Shown here piece after piece: positions 27,844 to 37,276 of a DNA stretch of 64,000 nt. Position 1 is the first letter of the stretch; each line of letters opens with the position of its first letter. The position numbers and the translations under genes are program-made. Source of the DNA: Rhodoferax sp. (GTDB lineage: Bacteria; Pseudomonadota; Gammaproteobacteria; Burkholderiales; Burkholderiaceae_C). Below the pieces are notes generated by a model that ran no database searches, had not been told where the DNA came from, and saw only the letters and a program-made list of their open reading frames with translations. The stretch is taken from positions 152,727-216,726 of the forward strand of contig SSFF01000015.1 in the NCBI GenBank assembly GCA_008015235.1, read 5' to 3'.

Positions 27844-30011
27844 GCCACAGCGTCGTGGAGGCCCAGATGCTGCAGGAACAATTGTTCCGGTATGCCCACG
27901 ACATCCAGGAGTTGATGGATCAACATGCCAAGCTGCAGCGCCACCACACCCTGATGTTGCAGGCCATGGGGCGTGATGCGCTTGACAGCGACTTGCTGTT
28001 CAATGTGCTGCGCGACGGCAATCGCTATTCCTTTCTTACCGATTCCCATGGCATCGTGCTTCAGATCAGCGCGGCCCTGCAACGCCGTCTAGGTCTCAGT
28101 GAGAACGATCGCATCGGCGGGGCCTTGGCGGCAATTGCCGTCAACGAGAGCAAGCAGGACGTGCATGCTGTTGTGAGGAAGATGGCCCTACACCCGAAGT
28201 TCGGAGGGATTGAGTTGCGGCGCCTGGCTTTGCCGGGCCCACACCAAGCGCGTCCGAACGATTTTGACGTGCTGGTGATGCAGTCCGTGACCGGTGCGGT
28301 TCCGCGCCTGCACTGGTGGTTGCAGGAGGTGCAGCCGGGTGTGGACATGCCCTTTTTGGTATTGGAGCGCTTCCTGACCATGGATGGATGTGAGGAAGGC
28401 GTTTTCTACACCAGTCCGCAAGGTGCAATCCATGCTGTCAATCCAGCCTTCGAGCGCATTACCGGCTACGGCGCAGCGGAGGTATTGGGGGAGAATCCCC
28501 GTGTGCTCAGCTCCGGGCGCCATGACAACGAGTTCTACCAGGATTTCTGGTCAGAGCTGCTTGAGCAGGGGTACCACAACGGTGAGGTGTTCAACCGGCG
28601 CAAGAACGGACAGTTGTACCTGCAGTGGTTGTCGATCAAGATGGTCCAAGATGCCCAGGACCAGGTTGTCGCCTATGTCTCGGCCATTTCCGACGTGTCC
28701 AAGCGAGAGCGTGAAAAGAAGCAGCTGGAAGAATTGGCCTATCGCGACCAGTTGACGGGGCTGCCCAACCGGCGTTGGCTGGAAGAGCAGGTAAGCCATG
28801 CTTTGGCGGCAAAGAGCCAGGATGGCACAGGCTTGGGCATCCTCTTCATGGACTTGGATAAGTTCAAGCCCATCAATGATGAGTTGGGCCATGAAATTGG
28901 CGACAAGGTGTTGCAAATCGTGGCCCAGCGCTTGCAGGGCTGCTTGCACCATGACCAGGTGGTGGCCCGTATTGGGGGTGACGAATTTGTGGTGTTGTTG
29001 AAGAACGCGGGCAGCGAACTGGATGCTGAGGAGACAGCCAACCGTATGCTGGCATGCATCTCCGCCCCCATTGCTCTGGGCGGTGAAACACTTTCCGTTG
29101 GCGCGAGCATTGGTTGCGCCCTGTACCCGCGCGATGGAGTGGACGGGGCCAGTCTGCTGCGCCATGCGGACGCCGCCATGTACGGTGCGAAGCGGTTTGG
29201 TACGCAGTTTAGTTTCTTTGACACGGGGGCTGAAAGCTCAAAAGTACCCAACCTGGCGTTTGAACTCTGGCATGCTCTTGAGCGGGAGGAGCTGAGCCTG
29301 GTGTACCAGCCCCAAATCAGCCTGGAGGCCAATGGTGCGGTCCGTGGGTACGAGGCCTTGCTCCGCTGGATGCACCCACAGCTGGGCGAAGTGCCGCCGA
29401 CCGATTTCATTCCAATTGCAGAGAAAACGGGTGCCATCGTTCCTATCGGGAAATGGGTGCTGGCGACAGCCTGCAGGCAATTGGTCTTGTGGGATCAGCA
29501 GGGGCAAAAGCCACTGTCAGTGTCGGTCAATATATCGCTGCAGCAGCTTCGGGCTCCGGATTTCATCGCCTACGTGCGTGAACAGGTTTTCGTGCACCAG
29601 ATTGCTCCTGAGAAGCTGGAGCTGGAACTCAGCGAAACGCAGGCGCAGCTGTACTTGAATGAAGATACGCGACGCATACAGGCTTTGCGAGAGATGGGCA
29701 TTCGCATTGCCATCAAGGACTTCGGTGCAGCATTCGGCACCATATCAAGACTCAGTGCGCTGTCCATCAGTTCCCTGAAGATGGATTCACGTCTGGTGGC
29801 CTCTCTGACTACCAGTGCTGACGCGCGAGCCATCAGCAACTGTATGGTGGCGGTGGGGCGAGCGCTCAATATCGATGTGATCGCCGAAGGTGTGGAGAGC
29901 TCCGAGCAGCTCCAGGTTCTGCATGCCCAAGGCTGTCCAATGGTTCAGGGTTTTCTGATGGGTTATCCGCTGCCTCCGGTGGGCAGCGAGTCACTCCCGC
30001 CATCTGCTTAG
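27840..30011 (+). CDS. PAS-GGDEF-EAL cyclic-di-GMP protein with an altered EAL active site
   Basis: A 723-residue protein. An N-terminal coiled coil and PAS-like segment come first, then a clear PAS domain (GVFYTSPQGAIHAVNPAFE and ITGYGAAEVLGENPRVLSSG). The GGDEF domain has an intact RIGGDEFVVLL (diguanylate cyclase type); no RxxD inhibitory site precedes it. The EAL domain has YEALLRW, VNISLQQL, LELSET, SLKMD and VIAEGVESSEQ, but the usual Asp-Asp-Phe-Gly is IKDFGAAFG: the first Asp of the metal-binding pair is Lys626. The EAL part may therefore be a weak or dead phosphodiesterase. No membrane segments. Coupled to the receiver upstream by a 4-bp overlap. Confidence 0.92.
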   Translation: MSHSVVEAQMLQEQLFRYAHDIQELMDQHAKLQRHHTLMLQAMGRDALDSDLLFNVLRDGNRYSFLTDSHGIVLQISAALQRRLGLSENDRIGGALAAIAVNESKQDVHAVVRKMALHPKFGGIELRRLALPGPHQARPNDFDVLVMQSVTGAVPRLHWWLQEVQPGVDMPFLVLERFLTMDGCEEGVFYTSPQGAIHAVNPAFERITGYGAAEVLGENPRVLSSGRHDNEFYQDFWSELLEQGYHNGEVFNRRKNGQLYLQWLSIKMVQDAQDQVVAYVSAISDVSKREREKKQLEELAYRDQLTGLPNRRWLEEQVSHALAAKSQDGTGLGILFMDLDKFKPINDELGHEIGDKVLQIVAQRLQGCLHHDQVVARIGGDEFVVLLKNAGSELDAEETANRMLACISAPIALGGETLSVGASIGCALYPRDGVDGASLLRHADAAMYGAKRFGTQFSFFDTGAESSKVPNLAFELWHALEREELSLVYQPQISLEANGAVRGYEALLRWMHPQLGEVPPTDFIPIAEKTGAIVPIGKWVLATACRQLVLWDQQGQKPLSVSVNISLQQLRAPDFIAYVREQVFVHQIAPEKLELELSETQAQLYLNEDTRRIQALREMGIRIAIKDFGAAFGTISRLSALSISSLKMDSRLVASLTTSADARAISNCMVAVGRALNIDVIAEGVESSEQLQVLHAQGCPMVQGFLMGYPLPPVGSESLPPSA

Positions 30012-30128
30012 GTTACTCAGCATGGCAAACCTCATGGCCGTCCGTGAAAGTGCATTGCACGTGAAGTGGTATTACGACTTGTCAATGCGTCATATGCGAG
30101 AGCGCTGGATATCTGGAAGGAGCAGCTT

Positions 30129-32207
30129 GTGGTCCCATCATTGAAATCATTGGCTTCTTCCAGAGAAGGGGGGAGGTGGGTCATCGGGTTGATTTGGGCA
30201 GCCGCTGGGGTCCTGATCGCATTGACCTGGCTGCATGTTTTGATTCTTGTGGGGGCAAGCCGCGATCGCGAGTTGACAACTGCCGAACGCGATCTGGGGA
30301 ATTTGACCCGTGTCGGCCAAGAACATGCGAATCGAACCTTCCGCAGTGCAGACCAGGTTATCCAGTTTGTGCGGGCGCAGTACCTGGAAAAAGGCAACAA
30401 ACTGAATCTCGAGGCCTTGAGTGCACAAGGGGTGATCGATACCGAAATATTCAATCAAGTCGGGGTGATCGACGCCAACGGTATCTATGTGTTGGCCAAC
30501 CGCCCCATCAATGGACGCCTGGATCTCTCGGACCGGGAGCATTTCCGGGTCCATGTGGCGGCAGACACCGGTGAACTATTCGTATCCAAGCCGGTGGTGG
30601 GGCGCGCCACGGGCAAATGGTCGATCCAGCTGACACGCCGCATCAATGGCCCGAAGGGGGAGTTCATGGGGGTGGTGGTGGTGTCGGTCGACCCCAGCTA
30701 CTTCACCCGGTTCTATGGTGACTTGGAGTTGGGTGAGCAGGGCATGGCGGCTCTGTATGGGCTCGACGGCATTGCCCGTGCCCGCCGCGTCGGGCAGACG
30801 GAGGACTTTGGAGCTCGCGCCAAGAATGCCACCATGTTTGAGCGCATTGCCGCCGGAACGCCTACGGGTTCCTATGTCAGTGCGTCGGTCGTGGATGGCG
30901 TGGAGCGCATGTACTACTTTCGAAAGATACCTGGGTATACGCTGGCGGTTGTGGCAGGTATCGAGATGCGGTTTCTTTTGGCGAACCACGACCATGCCCG
31001 CAATGCGCTGTTCCTCGAAGCCATATTGTTGACGGTGCTGATTCTGTTGCTGGCATGGGCATTGGTACGCTACCTGAAACGCCTTCGTACGGAGACCGCA
31101 GCGCGCATGCGTGCGCAGGAGCAGGTTCAGGACCGCACGGAGCAGCTCAATGCCATCTTTTCGCTCAGTCCGGATGGCTTTGTGTCGTTTGATGCCAAAC
31201 GGCGAGTCAAATATGTCAATCCTGCGTTCCTGCGCATGACCGTAACCCAGGCCGACAAATTGCAAGGTTTGAGCGAGCAGGAATTTTCCCAATGGCTCAG
31301 TGCCTTGTGCGATCCGAACACGCCTTTCAAGGGGGTAGATAAGCTTCGCTTGCAGGAAGGTCGCGAAAAGGACGGGTCACGCGAAATCATCGAAGTCGAT
31401 AGTTTTGGCAAGCGTGTTTTGCAGGTGCGGTTCAGACGATCGGACACGGAGTCGGTGTCGCAAATCCTATATTTCCGCGATGTCACTCATGAGAACGTCG
31501 TGGACCAGATGAAGAGCGAGTTCCTGTCTACCGCAGCCCATGAGTTGCGAACGCCCATGGCGAGTATTTACGGGTTCACCGAGCTGCTACTGCACCAGGA
31601 GCATGACCGTGAAACCGAGAAGGAGTTTCTGGGAATCGTGTACCGGCAGTCGGAGCTCATGGTGCGCATCATTGATGAGCTGCTCGATCTTGCACGCATA
31701 GAAGCCCGCAAAGGCAAAGACTTTGTCTTGAGTGATGTGGACATGCAGGACCTGCTCACTGATTTGGCACGCACCTACGTTCCGCCACCGGGGCGTGCGG
31801 TTCCGCATCTGGAGATGCCATCCGCGTCCTTGCGGGTGCGGGCCGATGCAGGAAAGCTGCGCCAGGCATTGTTGAACGTACTGGTCAACGCCTACAAATT
31901 TTCAGCCGCTGGGGGAGAGGTCGAGATCACTCTGGAGCCGATCATGGACCAGGGTTCCGAGGAAGTGTCCAGTGTGGCGGTGGTGATCTCTGATACCGGC
32001 ATTGGAATGACGCCCGAGCAACTGCAGCAGGTGTGCAACCGGTTTTACCGCGCTGACTCATCCGGCAAGGTTCCAGGAACCGGGTTGGGCATGGCGATCG
32101 TCAAGGAAATTGTCGAGTTGCACCATGGGGAAATTCACATTGCGAGTCAGTGGGGCAAGGGTACGGAGGTCAGGCTGACGTTTCCCGTCATCAGCGATGG
32201 ACGCTAA
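30129..32207 (+). CDS. Membrane sensor histidine kinase with periplasmic Cache-like and PAS domains
   Basis: A 692-residue kinase. TM1 (WVIGLIWAAAGVLIALTW) is followed by a long periplasmic double-Cache-like sensor with GVIDANGIYVLANRPINGRL and FMGVVVVSVDPSYFTRFYG. TM2 is FLEAILLTVLILLLAWALV. Then come a PAS domain (FSLSPDGFVSFDAKRRVKYV), the HisKA box FLSTAAHELRTPMASIYGF, the N-box LLNVLVNAYKFSAAGG and the G-boxes ISDTGIGMTPEQL and PGTGLGMAIVKE. GTG at 30129 is preferred because AAGGAG lies six bases upstream; a longer in-frame reading to 30066 lacks one. Likely the input of the surrounding signalling cluster, perhaps responding to a small carboxylate or amino acid. Confidence 0.9.
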   Translation: MVPSLKSLASSREGGRWVIGLIWAAAGVLIALTWLHVLILVGASRDRELTTAERDLGNLTRVGQEHANRTFRSADQVIQFVRAQYLEKGNKLNLEALSAQGVIDTEIFNQVGVIDANGIYVLANRPINGRLDLSDREHFRVHVAADTGELFVSKPVVGRATGKWSIQLTRRINGPKGEFMGVVVVSVDPSYFTRFYGDLELGEQGMAALYGLDGIARARRVGQTEDFGARAKNATMFERIAAGTPTGSYVSASVVDGVERMYYFRKIPGYTLAVVAGIEMRFLLANHDHARNALFLEAILLTVLILLLAWALVRYLKRLRTETAARMRAQEQVQDRTEQLNAIFSLSPDGFVSFDAKRRVKYVNPAFLRMTVTQADKLQGLSEQEFSQWLSALCDPNTPFKGVDKLRLQEGREKDGSREIIEVDSFGKRVLQVRFRRSDTESVSQILYFRDVTHENVVDQMKSEFLSTAAHELRTPMASIYGFTELLLHQEHDRETEKEFLGIVYRQSELMVRIIDELLDLARIEARKGKDFVLSDVDMQDLLTDLARTYVPPPGRAVPHLEMPSASLRVRADAGKLRQALLNVLVNAYKFSAAGGEVEITLEPIMDQGSEEVSSVAVVISDTGIGMTPEQLQQVCNRFYRADSSGKVPGTGLGMAIVKEIVELHHGEIHIASQWGKGTEVRLTFPVISDGR

Positions 32208-32250
32208 CCCAATGATTGGCCAGTCCATCAGATAACCCGGGGCAATCACC

Positions 32251-32577
32251 ATGCGCTACCGCTACCAATATCTTTCCACTCAACTGGCTCGTCCTGGCAT
32301 CGTGTTGGGTGCGCCTGCCGATGCAGTGGTAGGGGGCTCTGTCAGTTTCAGTCTTCCGGCTGGCCATGTCCTGACCGAGGACAATATCCGCCAGCTGCAG
32401 ACTCACAAGGTGGAATTCATCTTTGTGGGCTGTGAAGACAAGCGCTCCGACGCTGTGGTGGCCGAAGATGTCGCCACTGCTGCAGCCCGGGTACTACGGG
32501 TATTTGCTGATGCCGACCTCAACGAGCCCCATATGGCAGCCCTGTTTGACCAGGTACTTTCGTACCGGAGCGCCTGA
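32251..32577 (+). CDS. Hypothetical protein paired with an HDOD protein
   Basis: A 108-residue soluble protein starting MRYRYQYLSTQLARPGIVLG, with SLPAGHVLTEDNIRQLQTHK and VEFIFVGCEDKRSDAVVAED. The middle resembles the short N-terminal segment found before HD-GYP and HDOD domains in some signalling proteins (a leu-rich element followed by a statement-like strand such as VEFIFV); this is a loose resemblance. Its stop overlaps the next start as TGATG, so it may be a detached regulatory domain for the HDOD protein. Function unknown. Confidence 0.65.
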   Translation: MRYRYQYLSTQLARPGIVLGAPADAVVGGSVSFSLPAGHVLTEDNIRQLQTHKVEFIFVGCEDKRSDAVVAEDVATAAARVLRVFADADLNEPHMAALFDQVLSYRSA

Positions 32578-33440
32578 TGCACTACCCCACCATCACCGAG
32601 GAAGTGGTGCTTGCCAATGCGGATGCGCTGCCAGCCTTTCCCAAGACCGTGCGACGTATCCTGGAAACGGTGGATGATCCTGATAGCAGCATGTCGGTGT
32701 TGGCCGACGTTGTAGGCCGCGACCCTGCGATTGCCGGGCGGGTGCTGGCATTGGCGAACACAGCTGCTTCGGTGTCCAAGCGACGCGACAAGGTGGAGGA
32801 CATCTATGCGGCAACCGCGCTGGTGGGAATGCAGCAGGTCAGAGATGTTGCACTGGTTTGCAGTCTTTCCAAGTTTGTGCGCGAAATGGAGGGCCAGCGA
32901 GGTCAGAGTGCGGTTTGGTGCCATAGCGTAGGTGTCGGTGTCTGCGCACAGGAACTTGCTGTGCATACCCACCATCCGGTTTCTTCCAGTCACGCGCTCA
33001 TAGCCGGGCTGCTACATGACATTGGTCAGTTCTGGCTGATGAGCTTCCTGCCGGACATCTACCCAGGATTCTGGAAGGAGTCGATCCGTGCAGGAGTCGA
33101 AATCACTCGTCTGGAAAAGACCGCGTTTGGTGCAAGTCATGCCCAGATTGGGGATTGGTTGACCCGCGCATGGCAGTTACCCTGGGAAATCTGTGACGCC
33201 ATCCGATGGCACCACCGACCCGAAGGAGCTACCTCCATGACCCCGTTGATCGCATTGGTGCATGTCGCAGAGGTGCTCAGCAATGCCTTGGAACTCGGAG
33301 GTGCGGAATCCTCCAAAGTCGGTTACCTGTCGCCGCGTGCGTCGGAAGCGCTGGGGATCACCTGGAGCGATGGCGTACACACGCTTTTTGGCCGGATTGA
33401 AGCGCGGTCCCGGTATGTCAACGACTTTTTCAACCAGTGA
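32577..33440 (+). CDS. HDOD-domain signalling protein
   Basis: A 287-residue protein with an HDOD fold over most of its length: LPAFPKTVRRILETVDDPDS, VVGRDPAIAGRVLALANTAA, the HD-like LIAGLLHDIGQFWLMSFLPD, and ASHAQIGDWLTRAWQLPWEI. A partial HD signature (HD in LLHDIG) is present, but the full phosphohydrolase metal set is not evident, as is typical of HDOD proteins, which act as scaffolds in signal transduction. It overlaps the preceding gene by one base (TGATG) and is the last gene of the cluster. Confidence 0.88.
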   Translation: MHYPTITEEVVLANADALPAFPKTVRRILETVDDPDSSMSVLADVVGRDPAIAGRVLALANTAASVSKRRDKVEDIYAATALVGMQQVRDVALVCSLSKFVREMEGQRGQSAVWCHSVGVGVCAQELAVHTHHPVSSSHALIAGLLHDIGQFWLMSFLPDIYPGFWKESIRAGVEITRLEKTAFGASHAQIGDWLTRAWQLPWEICDAIRWHHRPEGATSMTPLIALVHVAEVLSNALELGGAESSKVGYLSPRASEALGITWSDGVHTLFGRIEARSRYVNDFFNQ

Positions 33441-33467
33441 CCTGTCCATGGCATAAAGATTGCATAA

Positions 33468-33505
33468 AAGTGGTTCTATTGTTCCTTCTATAAGTGGATC
33501 TAATG
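33468..33505. repeat. Imperfect direct repeat upstream of livH
   Basis: AAGTGGTTCTATTG (33468) and AAGTGGATCTAATG (33492) match at 12 of 14 positions and start 24 bp apart. They lie in the 292-bp gap before livH, which otherwise contains no gene. They could be a regulator binding site; evidence is limited to the repeat itself. Confidence 0.35.
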
Positions 33506-33732
33506 TCATCGCCCATAAATTTATAAAAGCCCAACCCTAGGGAAAACCCATGGCGTTGGATTAGGGAGCAGACTCCACGCCATCGTTACAATCGCCCCCA
33601 CCGATCTACCGGGTCCACCTTACCGGACCGCGTCCCGGCAGAAAATTCAATCGCATTGGTACAGCCCACAAGGCCGCATCGCTTGTCAGTCAGACACTGA
33701 ACGAGATGCTGGCCGCCCATCGGAGAAGATTT

Positions 33733-34662
33733 ATGGACATATTGATACAGCAGATCATTAATGGTCTGGTGTTGGGTAGCATGTACGCGCTGATCGCGCT
33801 GGGCTACACCATGGTCTACGGCATCATCAACCTCATCAACTTTGCCCACGGCGAAGTCATGATGGTGGGTGCCCTGACCAGCTGGACGATCATCGGCATG
33901 ATGCAGGAGTCCATGCCCGGCACACCGGGCCCGATCATTTTGCTGATTGCCTTGGTAATCGCCTGTGTGGTCGCTGCCGTGCTGAACTTCACCATCGAGA
34001 AGATCGCCTACCGTCCGCTGCGCAACAGTCCCAAGCTGGCCCCCCTGATCACCGCCATGGGGATGTCGCTGATGCTGCAGACCCTGGCCATGATCATCTG
34101 GAAGCCCAATTACAAGAGCTATCCCACACTGCTGCCCACTGAACCATTTTTCATCGGGCAGGCGGTTATTTCGCCCACCCAGGTGGTGATTCTGGCAGTG
34201 ACGGCTGTGTCCTTGGCTGCGCTGATGTGGTTGGTTAACTTCACCAAGCTGGGGCGCGCCATGCGGGCCACGGCAGAAAATCCGCGTGTGGCCGCCTTGA
34301 TGGGCGTCAAGCCCGACGTGGTGATTTCTGCTACTTTCATCATTGGCGCCGTCCTGGCCGCCATTGCTGGCGTGATGTATGCATCGAACTACGGAACCGC
34401 CCAACATGCCATGGGCTTCCTGCCTGGTTTGAAGGCCTTCACGGCTGCCGTGTTCGGTGGTATCGGAAACCTCGCCGGTGCCGTGGTTGGCGCCCTGGCC
34501 CTGGGCTTGATCGAAGCCATCGGTGCCGGCTACATCGGCACCCTGACCGGTGGTGTTCTGGGCAGCCACTACTCTGACATTTTTGCCTTTATTGTGCTGA
34601 TTGTGGTGTTGACCCTGCGTCCGTCCGGGCTGCTGGGTGAGCGCGTAGCCGATCGTGCGTAA
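33733..34662 (+). CDS. livH: Branched-chain amino-acid ABC transporter permease LivH
   Basis: A 309-residue inner-membrane permease with about eight transmembrane helices. Signature blocks: MDILIQQIINGLVLGSMYAL, LGYTMVYGIINLINFAHGEV, and ALMGVKPDVVISATFIIGA with the EAA-like cytoplasmic loop that contacts the ATPase. ATG at 33733 follows GGAGAAG. First gene of livHMGF; no binding-protein gene is adjacent. Substrates are likely branched-chain amino acids, though related systems import other amides or amino acids. Confidence 0.94.
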   Translation: MDILIQQIINGLVLGSMYALIALGYTMVYGIINLINFAHGEVMMVGALTSWTIIGMMQESMPGTPGPIILLIALVIACVVAAVLNFTIEKIAYRPLRNSPKLAPLITAMGMSLMLQTLAMIIWKPNYKSYPTLLPTEPFFIGQAVISPTQVVILAVTAVSLAALMWLVNFTKLGRAMRATAENPRVAALMGVKPDVVISATFIIGAVLAAIAGVMYASNYGTAQHAMGFLPGLKAFTAAVFGGIGNLAGAVVGALALGLIEAIGAGYIGTLTGGVLGSHYSDIFAFIVLIVVLTLRPSGLLGERVADRA

Positions 34663-34673
34663 GGACTGACACC

Positions 34674-35753
34674 ATGAAGAATCAGAAAATTATTGTTGCG
34701 TTGTTGGCTGCGGTGGGCCTGATTGTCTTGCCGCACATCCTGCAATCCTTTGGTAACGCCTGGGTTCGAATTGCCGACATGGCCTTGCTGTTTGTGTTGC
34801 TGTCCATTGGACTAAACATTGTGGTGGGTTATGCCGGTCTGCTGGACTTGGGTTACGTGGCCTTCTTTGCCATTGGTGCCTACACCTATGGCTTGCTGGC
34901 ATCGCCGCATCTGACCGACACCTTCGCCGCCTTGCAGGCCATGTTTCCCGAGGGTTTGCGTACGCCGCTCTGGGCTGTTGTACCGATTGCGGCGGTGCTG
35001 GCGGGGATATTTGGCGTCCTGCTTGGGGCGCCGACACTGCGCCTGCGTGGTGACTACCTCGCCATCGTGACATTGGGCTTTGGCGAAATCATTCGGGTGT
35101 TCATGAACAACCTGGACCATCCGGTCAACATCACCAACGGTCCCAAGGGCATCAGCCAGATCGAGCCTCTGGAGATGTTTGGCGTACGTTTCTCGCGCAA
35201 GCTCGAGATCATGGGTGTCGAGTTCGCTTCGGTCACGCTGTACTACTACGTGCTGCTGGCCCTGGTCGTTTTGAGCATCATCATCAGCCACCGCCTGGAG
35301 TTGTCCCGTATCGGCCGCGCCTGGATGGCGATACGCGAAGACGAAATTGCAGCCAAGGCCATGGGCATCAATACCCGCAACATGAAGCTGCTGGCCTTCG
35401 GTATGGGCGCTACCTTCGGTGGCGTTTCCGGGTCTTTCTTTGCTGCATTCCAGGGTTTCATTTCCCCCGAGTCGTTCACGCTCATGGAGTCCGTGATGAT
35501 CGTGGCCATGATCGTGCTGGGTGGTGTTGGATACTTGCCAGGAGTGGTGCTGGGCGCCGTGCTGCTGGCAGCATTGCCCGAGGTCTTGCGTTACGTCGCG
35601 GGGCCCCTGCAGACAATGACCGATGGACGTCTGGATGCCGCCATCTTGCGCCAGTTCCTGATCGCTTTGGCAATGATCTCCGTGATGTTGTTGCGTCCGC
35701 GTGGCTTGTGGCCAGCTCCTGAGCATGGCAAGTCCTTGCAGAAGAACGCCTGA
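34674..35753 (+). CDS. livM: Branched-chain amino-acid ABC transporter permease LivM
   Basis: A 359-residue permease with about ten transmembrane helices. Family blocks: LNIVVGYAGLLDLGYVAFFA, LRLRGDYLAIVTLGFGEIIR, IGRAWMAIREDEIAAKAMGI (loop contacting the ATPase) and LGGVGYLPGVVLGAVLLAAL. It pairs with LivH; eleven bases separate the two genes. Same strand and operon as livG and livF. Confidence 0.95.
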   Translation: MKNQKIIVALLAAVGLIVLPHILQSFGNAWVRIADMALLFVLLSIGLNIVVGYAGLLDLGYVAFFAIGAYTYGLLASPHLTDTFAALQAMFPEGLRTPLWAVVPIAAVLAGIFGVLLGAPTLRLRGDYLAIVTLGFGEIIRVFMNNLDHPVNITNGPKGISQIEPLEMFGVRFSRKLEIMGVEFASVTLYYYVLLALVVLSIIISHRLELSRIGRAWMAIREDEIAAKAMGINTRNMKLLAFGMGATFGGVSGSFFAAFQGFISPESFTLMESVMIVAMIVLGGVGYLPGVVLGAVLLAALPEVLRYVAGPLQTMTDGRLDAAILRQFLIALAMISVMLLRPRGLWPAPEHGKSLQKNA

Positions 35754-35776
35754 ACGCCCGCGACGAAGGATTCAAG

Positions 35777-36547
35777 ATGACAGATACAGTATTGAACGTT
35801 GCCGGCGTTTCCAAGCGTTTTGGCGGATTGCAGGCCCTCAGCGATGTGGGCATTCAGATTCAGCGTGGCCAGGTTTATGGCCTCATTGGCCCCAACGGTG
35901 CAGGCAAGACCACTTTCTTCAATGTGATCACCGGCTTGTACACACCCGATAGCGGTACCTTCGAGCTGGGTGGAATGCCCTACCAGCCGACCGCAGTGCA
36001 TACCGTGGCCAAGGCAGGCATCGCACGCACCTTCCAGAACATCCGGCTGTTTGCCGAAATGACGGCGCTGGAAAACGTCATGGTCGGGCGCCACATTCGG
36101 ACCCACAGTGGTTTGCTTGGCGCCGTGTTCCAGACCGCCGGATTCAAGGCCGAGGAAAAGGCAATTGCCGACCGTGCCCAGGAGCTGCTGGACTACGTGG
36201 GCATCGGCAAGTTTGCCGACTACAAGGCCCGCACCTTGAGCTATGGTGACCAGCGTCGACTGGAGATCGCCCGCGCACTGGCCACTGACCCGCACCTGAT
36301 TGCGCTGGACGAACCCGCTGCAGGCATGAACGCCACCGAGAAGGTGATGCTGCGCGAGCTGATCGATCGCATCCGCAACGACAACCGCACCATTTTGCTC
36401 ATCGAGCACGATGTGAAGCTGGTGATGGGATTGTGCGACCGCGTGACGGTGCTCGATTACGGCAAGCAGATTGCCGAGGGTACGCCTGCGGATGTGCAGA
36501 AGAACGAAAAAGTGATTGAAGCCTACCTGGGCACCGGTGGCCACTGA
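35777..36547 (+). CDS. livG: Branched-chain amino-acid ABC transporter ATPase LivG
   Basis: A 256-residue ATP-binding subunit. Walker A: LIGPNGAGKTTFFNVITG near residue 40. Signature: TLSYGDQRRLEIARALATDP. Walker B: LIALDEPAAGMNATE, then His in LLIEHDVKLV. LivG-specific insertion between Walker A and signature includes IARTFQNIRLFAEMTALEN. Third gene of the operon; 23 bp after livM. Confidence 0.95.
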   Translation: MTDTVLNVAGVSKRFGGLQALSDVGIQIQRGQVYGLIGPNGAGKTTFFNVITGLYTPDSGTFELGGMPYQPTAVHTVAKAGIARTFQNIRLFAEMTALENVMVGRHIRTHSGLLGAVFQTAGFKAEEKAIADRAQELLDYVGIGKFADYKARTLSYGDQRRLEIARALATDPHLIALDEPAAGMNATEKVMLRELIDRIRNDNRTILLIEHDVKLVMGLCDRVTVLDYGKQIAEGTPADVQKNEKVIEAYLGTGGH

Positions 36548-36556
36548 GGATACGAG

Positions 36557-37276
36557 ATGACACAGAACGTATTGTTGAAAATCAAGGGCCTCAAGGTGTC
36601 GTACGGCGGCATTCAGGCTGTCAAGGGCGTCGACTTTGAAGTGCGCGAAGGCGAACTGGTATCGTTGATCGGCTCCAATGGTGCTGGCAAGACCACCACC
36701 ATGAAGGCCATCACCGGCACACTGCCGTTGGCAGCAGGTGACATCGAATACCTGGGCAAGAGCATCCGCGGCCAGGGTCCCTGGGACTTGGTAAAGCAAG
36801 GTTTGGTGATGGTGCCTGAAGGCCGTGGCGTGTTCACGCGCATGACCATCATTGAAAACCTGCAAATGGGTGCCTACCTGCGCAACGACAAGGACGGCAT
36901 TGCCGCTGACATGGAGCGCATGTTCACCACCTTCCCGCGCTTGAAGGAGCGTGCCCACCAGCTCGCTGGCACCATGTCAGGTGGTGAGCAGCAAATGCTG
37001 GCCATGGGCCGCGCGTTGATGAGCCGCCCGAAAGTGTTGCTGCTCGACGAACCTTCCATGGGGCTCTCGCCCATCATGGTCGACAAGATCTTCGAAGTGG
37101 TGAAGGATGTCTACAGCCAAGGTATGACCTTGTTGCTGGTGGAACAGAACGCCAGCCGTGCGCTGGCCATCGCCAACCGTGGCTATGTCATGGAGTCGGG
37201 CATCATCACCATGACGGGCAACGCCCAGGAGATGCTGCATGATCCCAAGGTGCGCGCTGCTTACCTGGGTGAGTGA
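36557..37276 (+). CDS. livF: Branched-chain amino-acid ABC transporter ATPase LivF
   Basis: A 239-residue ATP-binding subunit. Walker A: LIGSNGAGKTTTMKAITG. Signature: TMSGGEQQMLAMGRALMSRP. Walker B: VLLLDEPSMGLSPIMVDKI. LivF-specific MVPEGRGVFTRMTIIENL precedes the signature. It forms a heterodimer with LivG on the LivHM pore. Its stop overlaps the next gene start (TGATG). Confidence 0.95.
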   Translation: MTQNVLLKIKGLKVSYGGIQAVKGVDFEVREGELVSLIGSNGAGKTTTMKAITGTLPLAAGDIEYLGKSIRGQGPWDLVKQGLVMVPEGRGVFTRMTIIENLQMGAYLRNDKDGIAADMERMFTTFPRLKERAHQLAGTMSGGEQQMLAMGRALMSRPKVLLLDEPSMGLSPIMVDKIFEVVKDVYSQGMTLLLVEQNASRALAIANRGYVMESGIITMTGNAQEMLHDPKVRAAYLGE

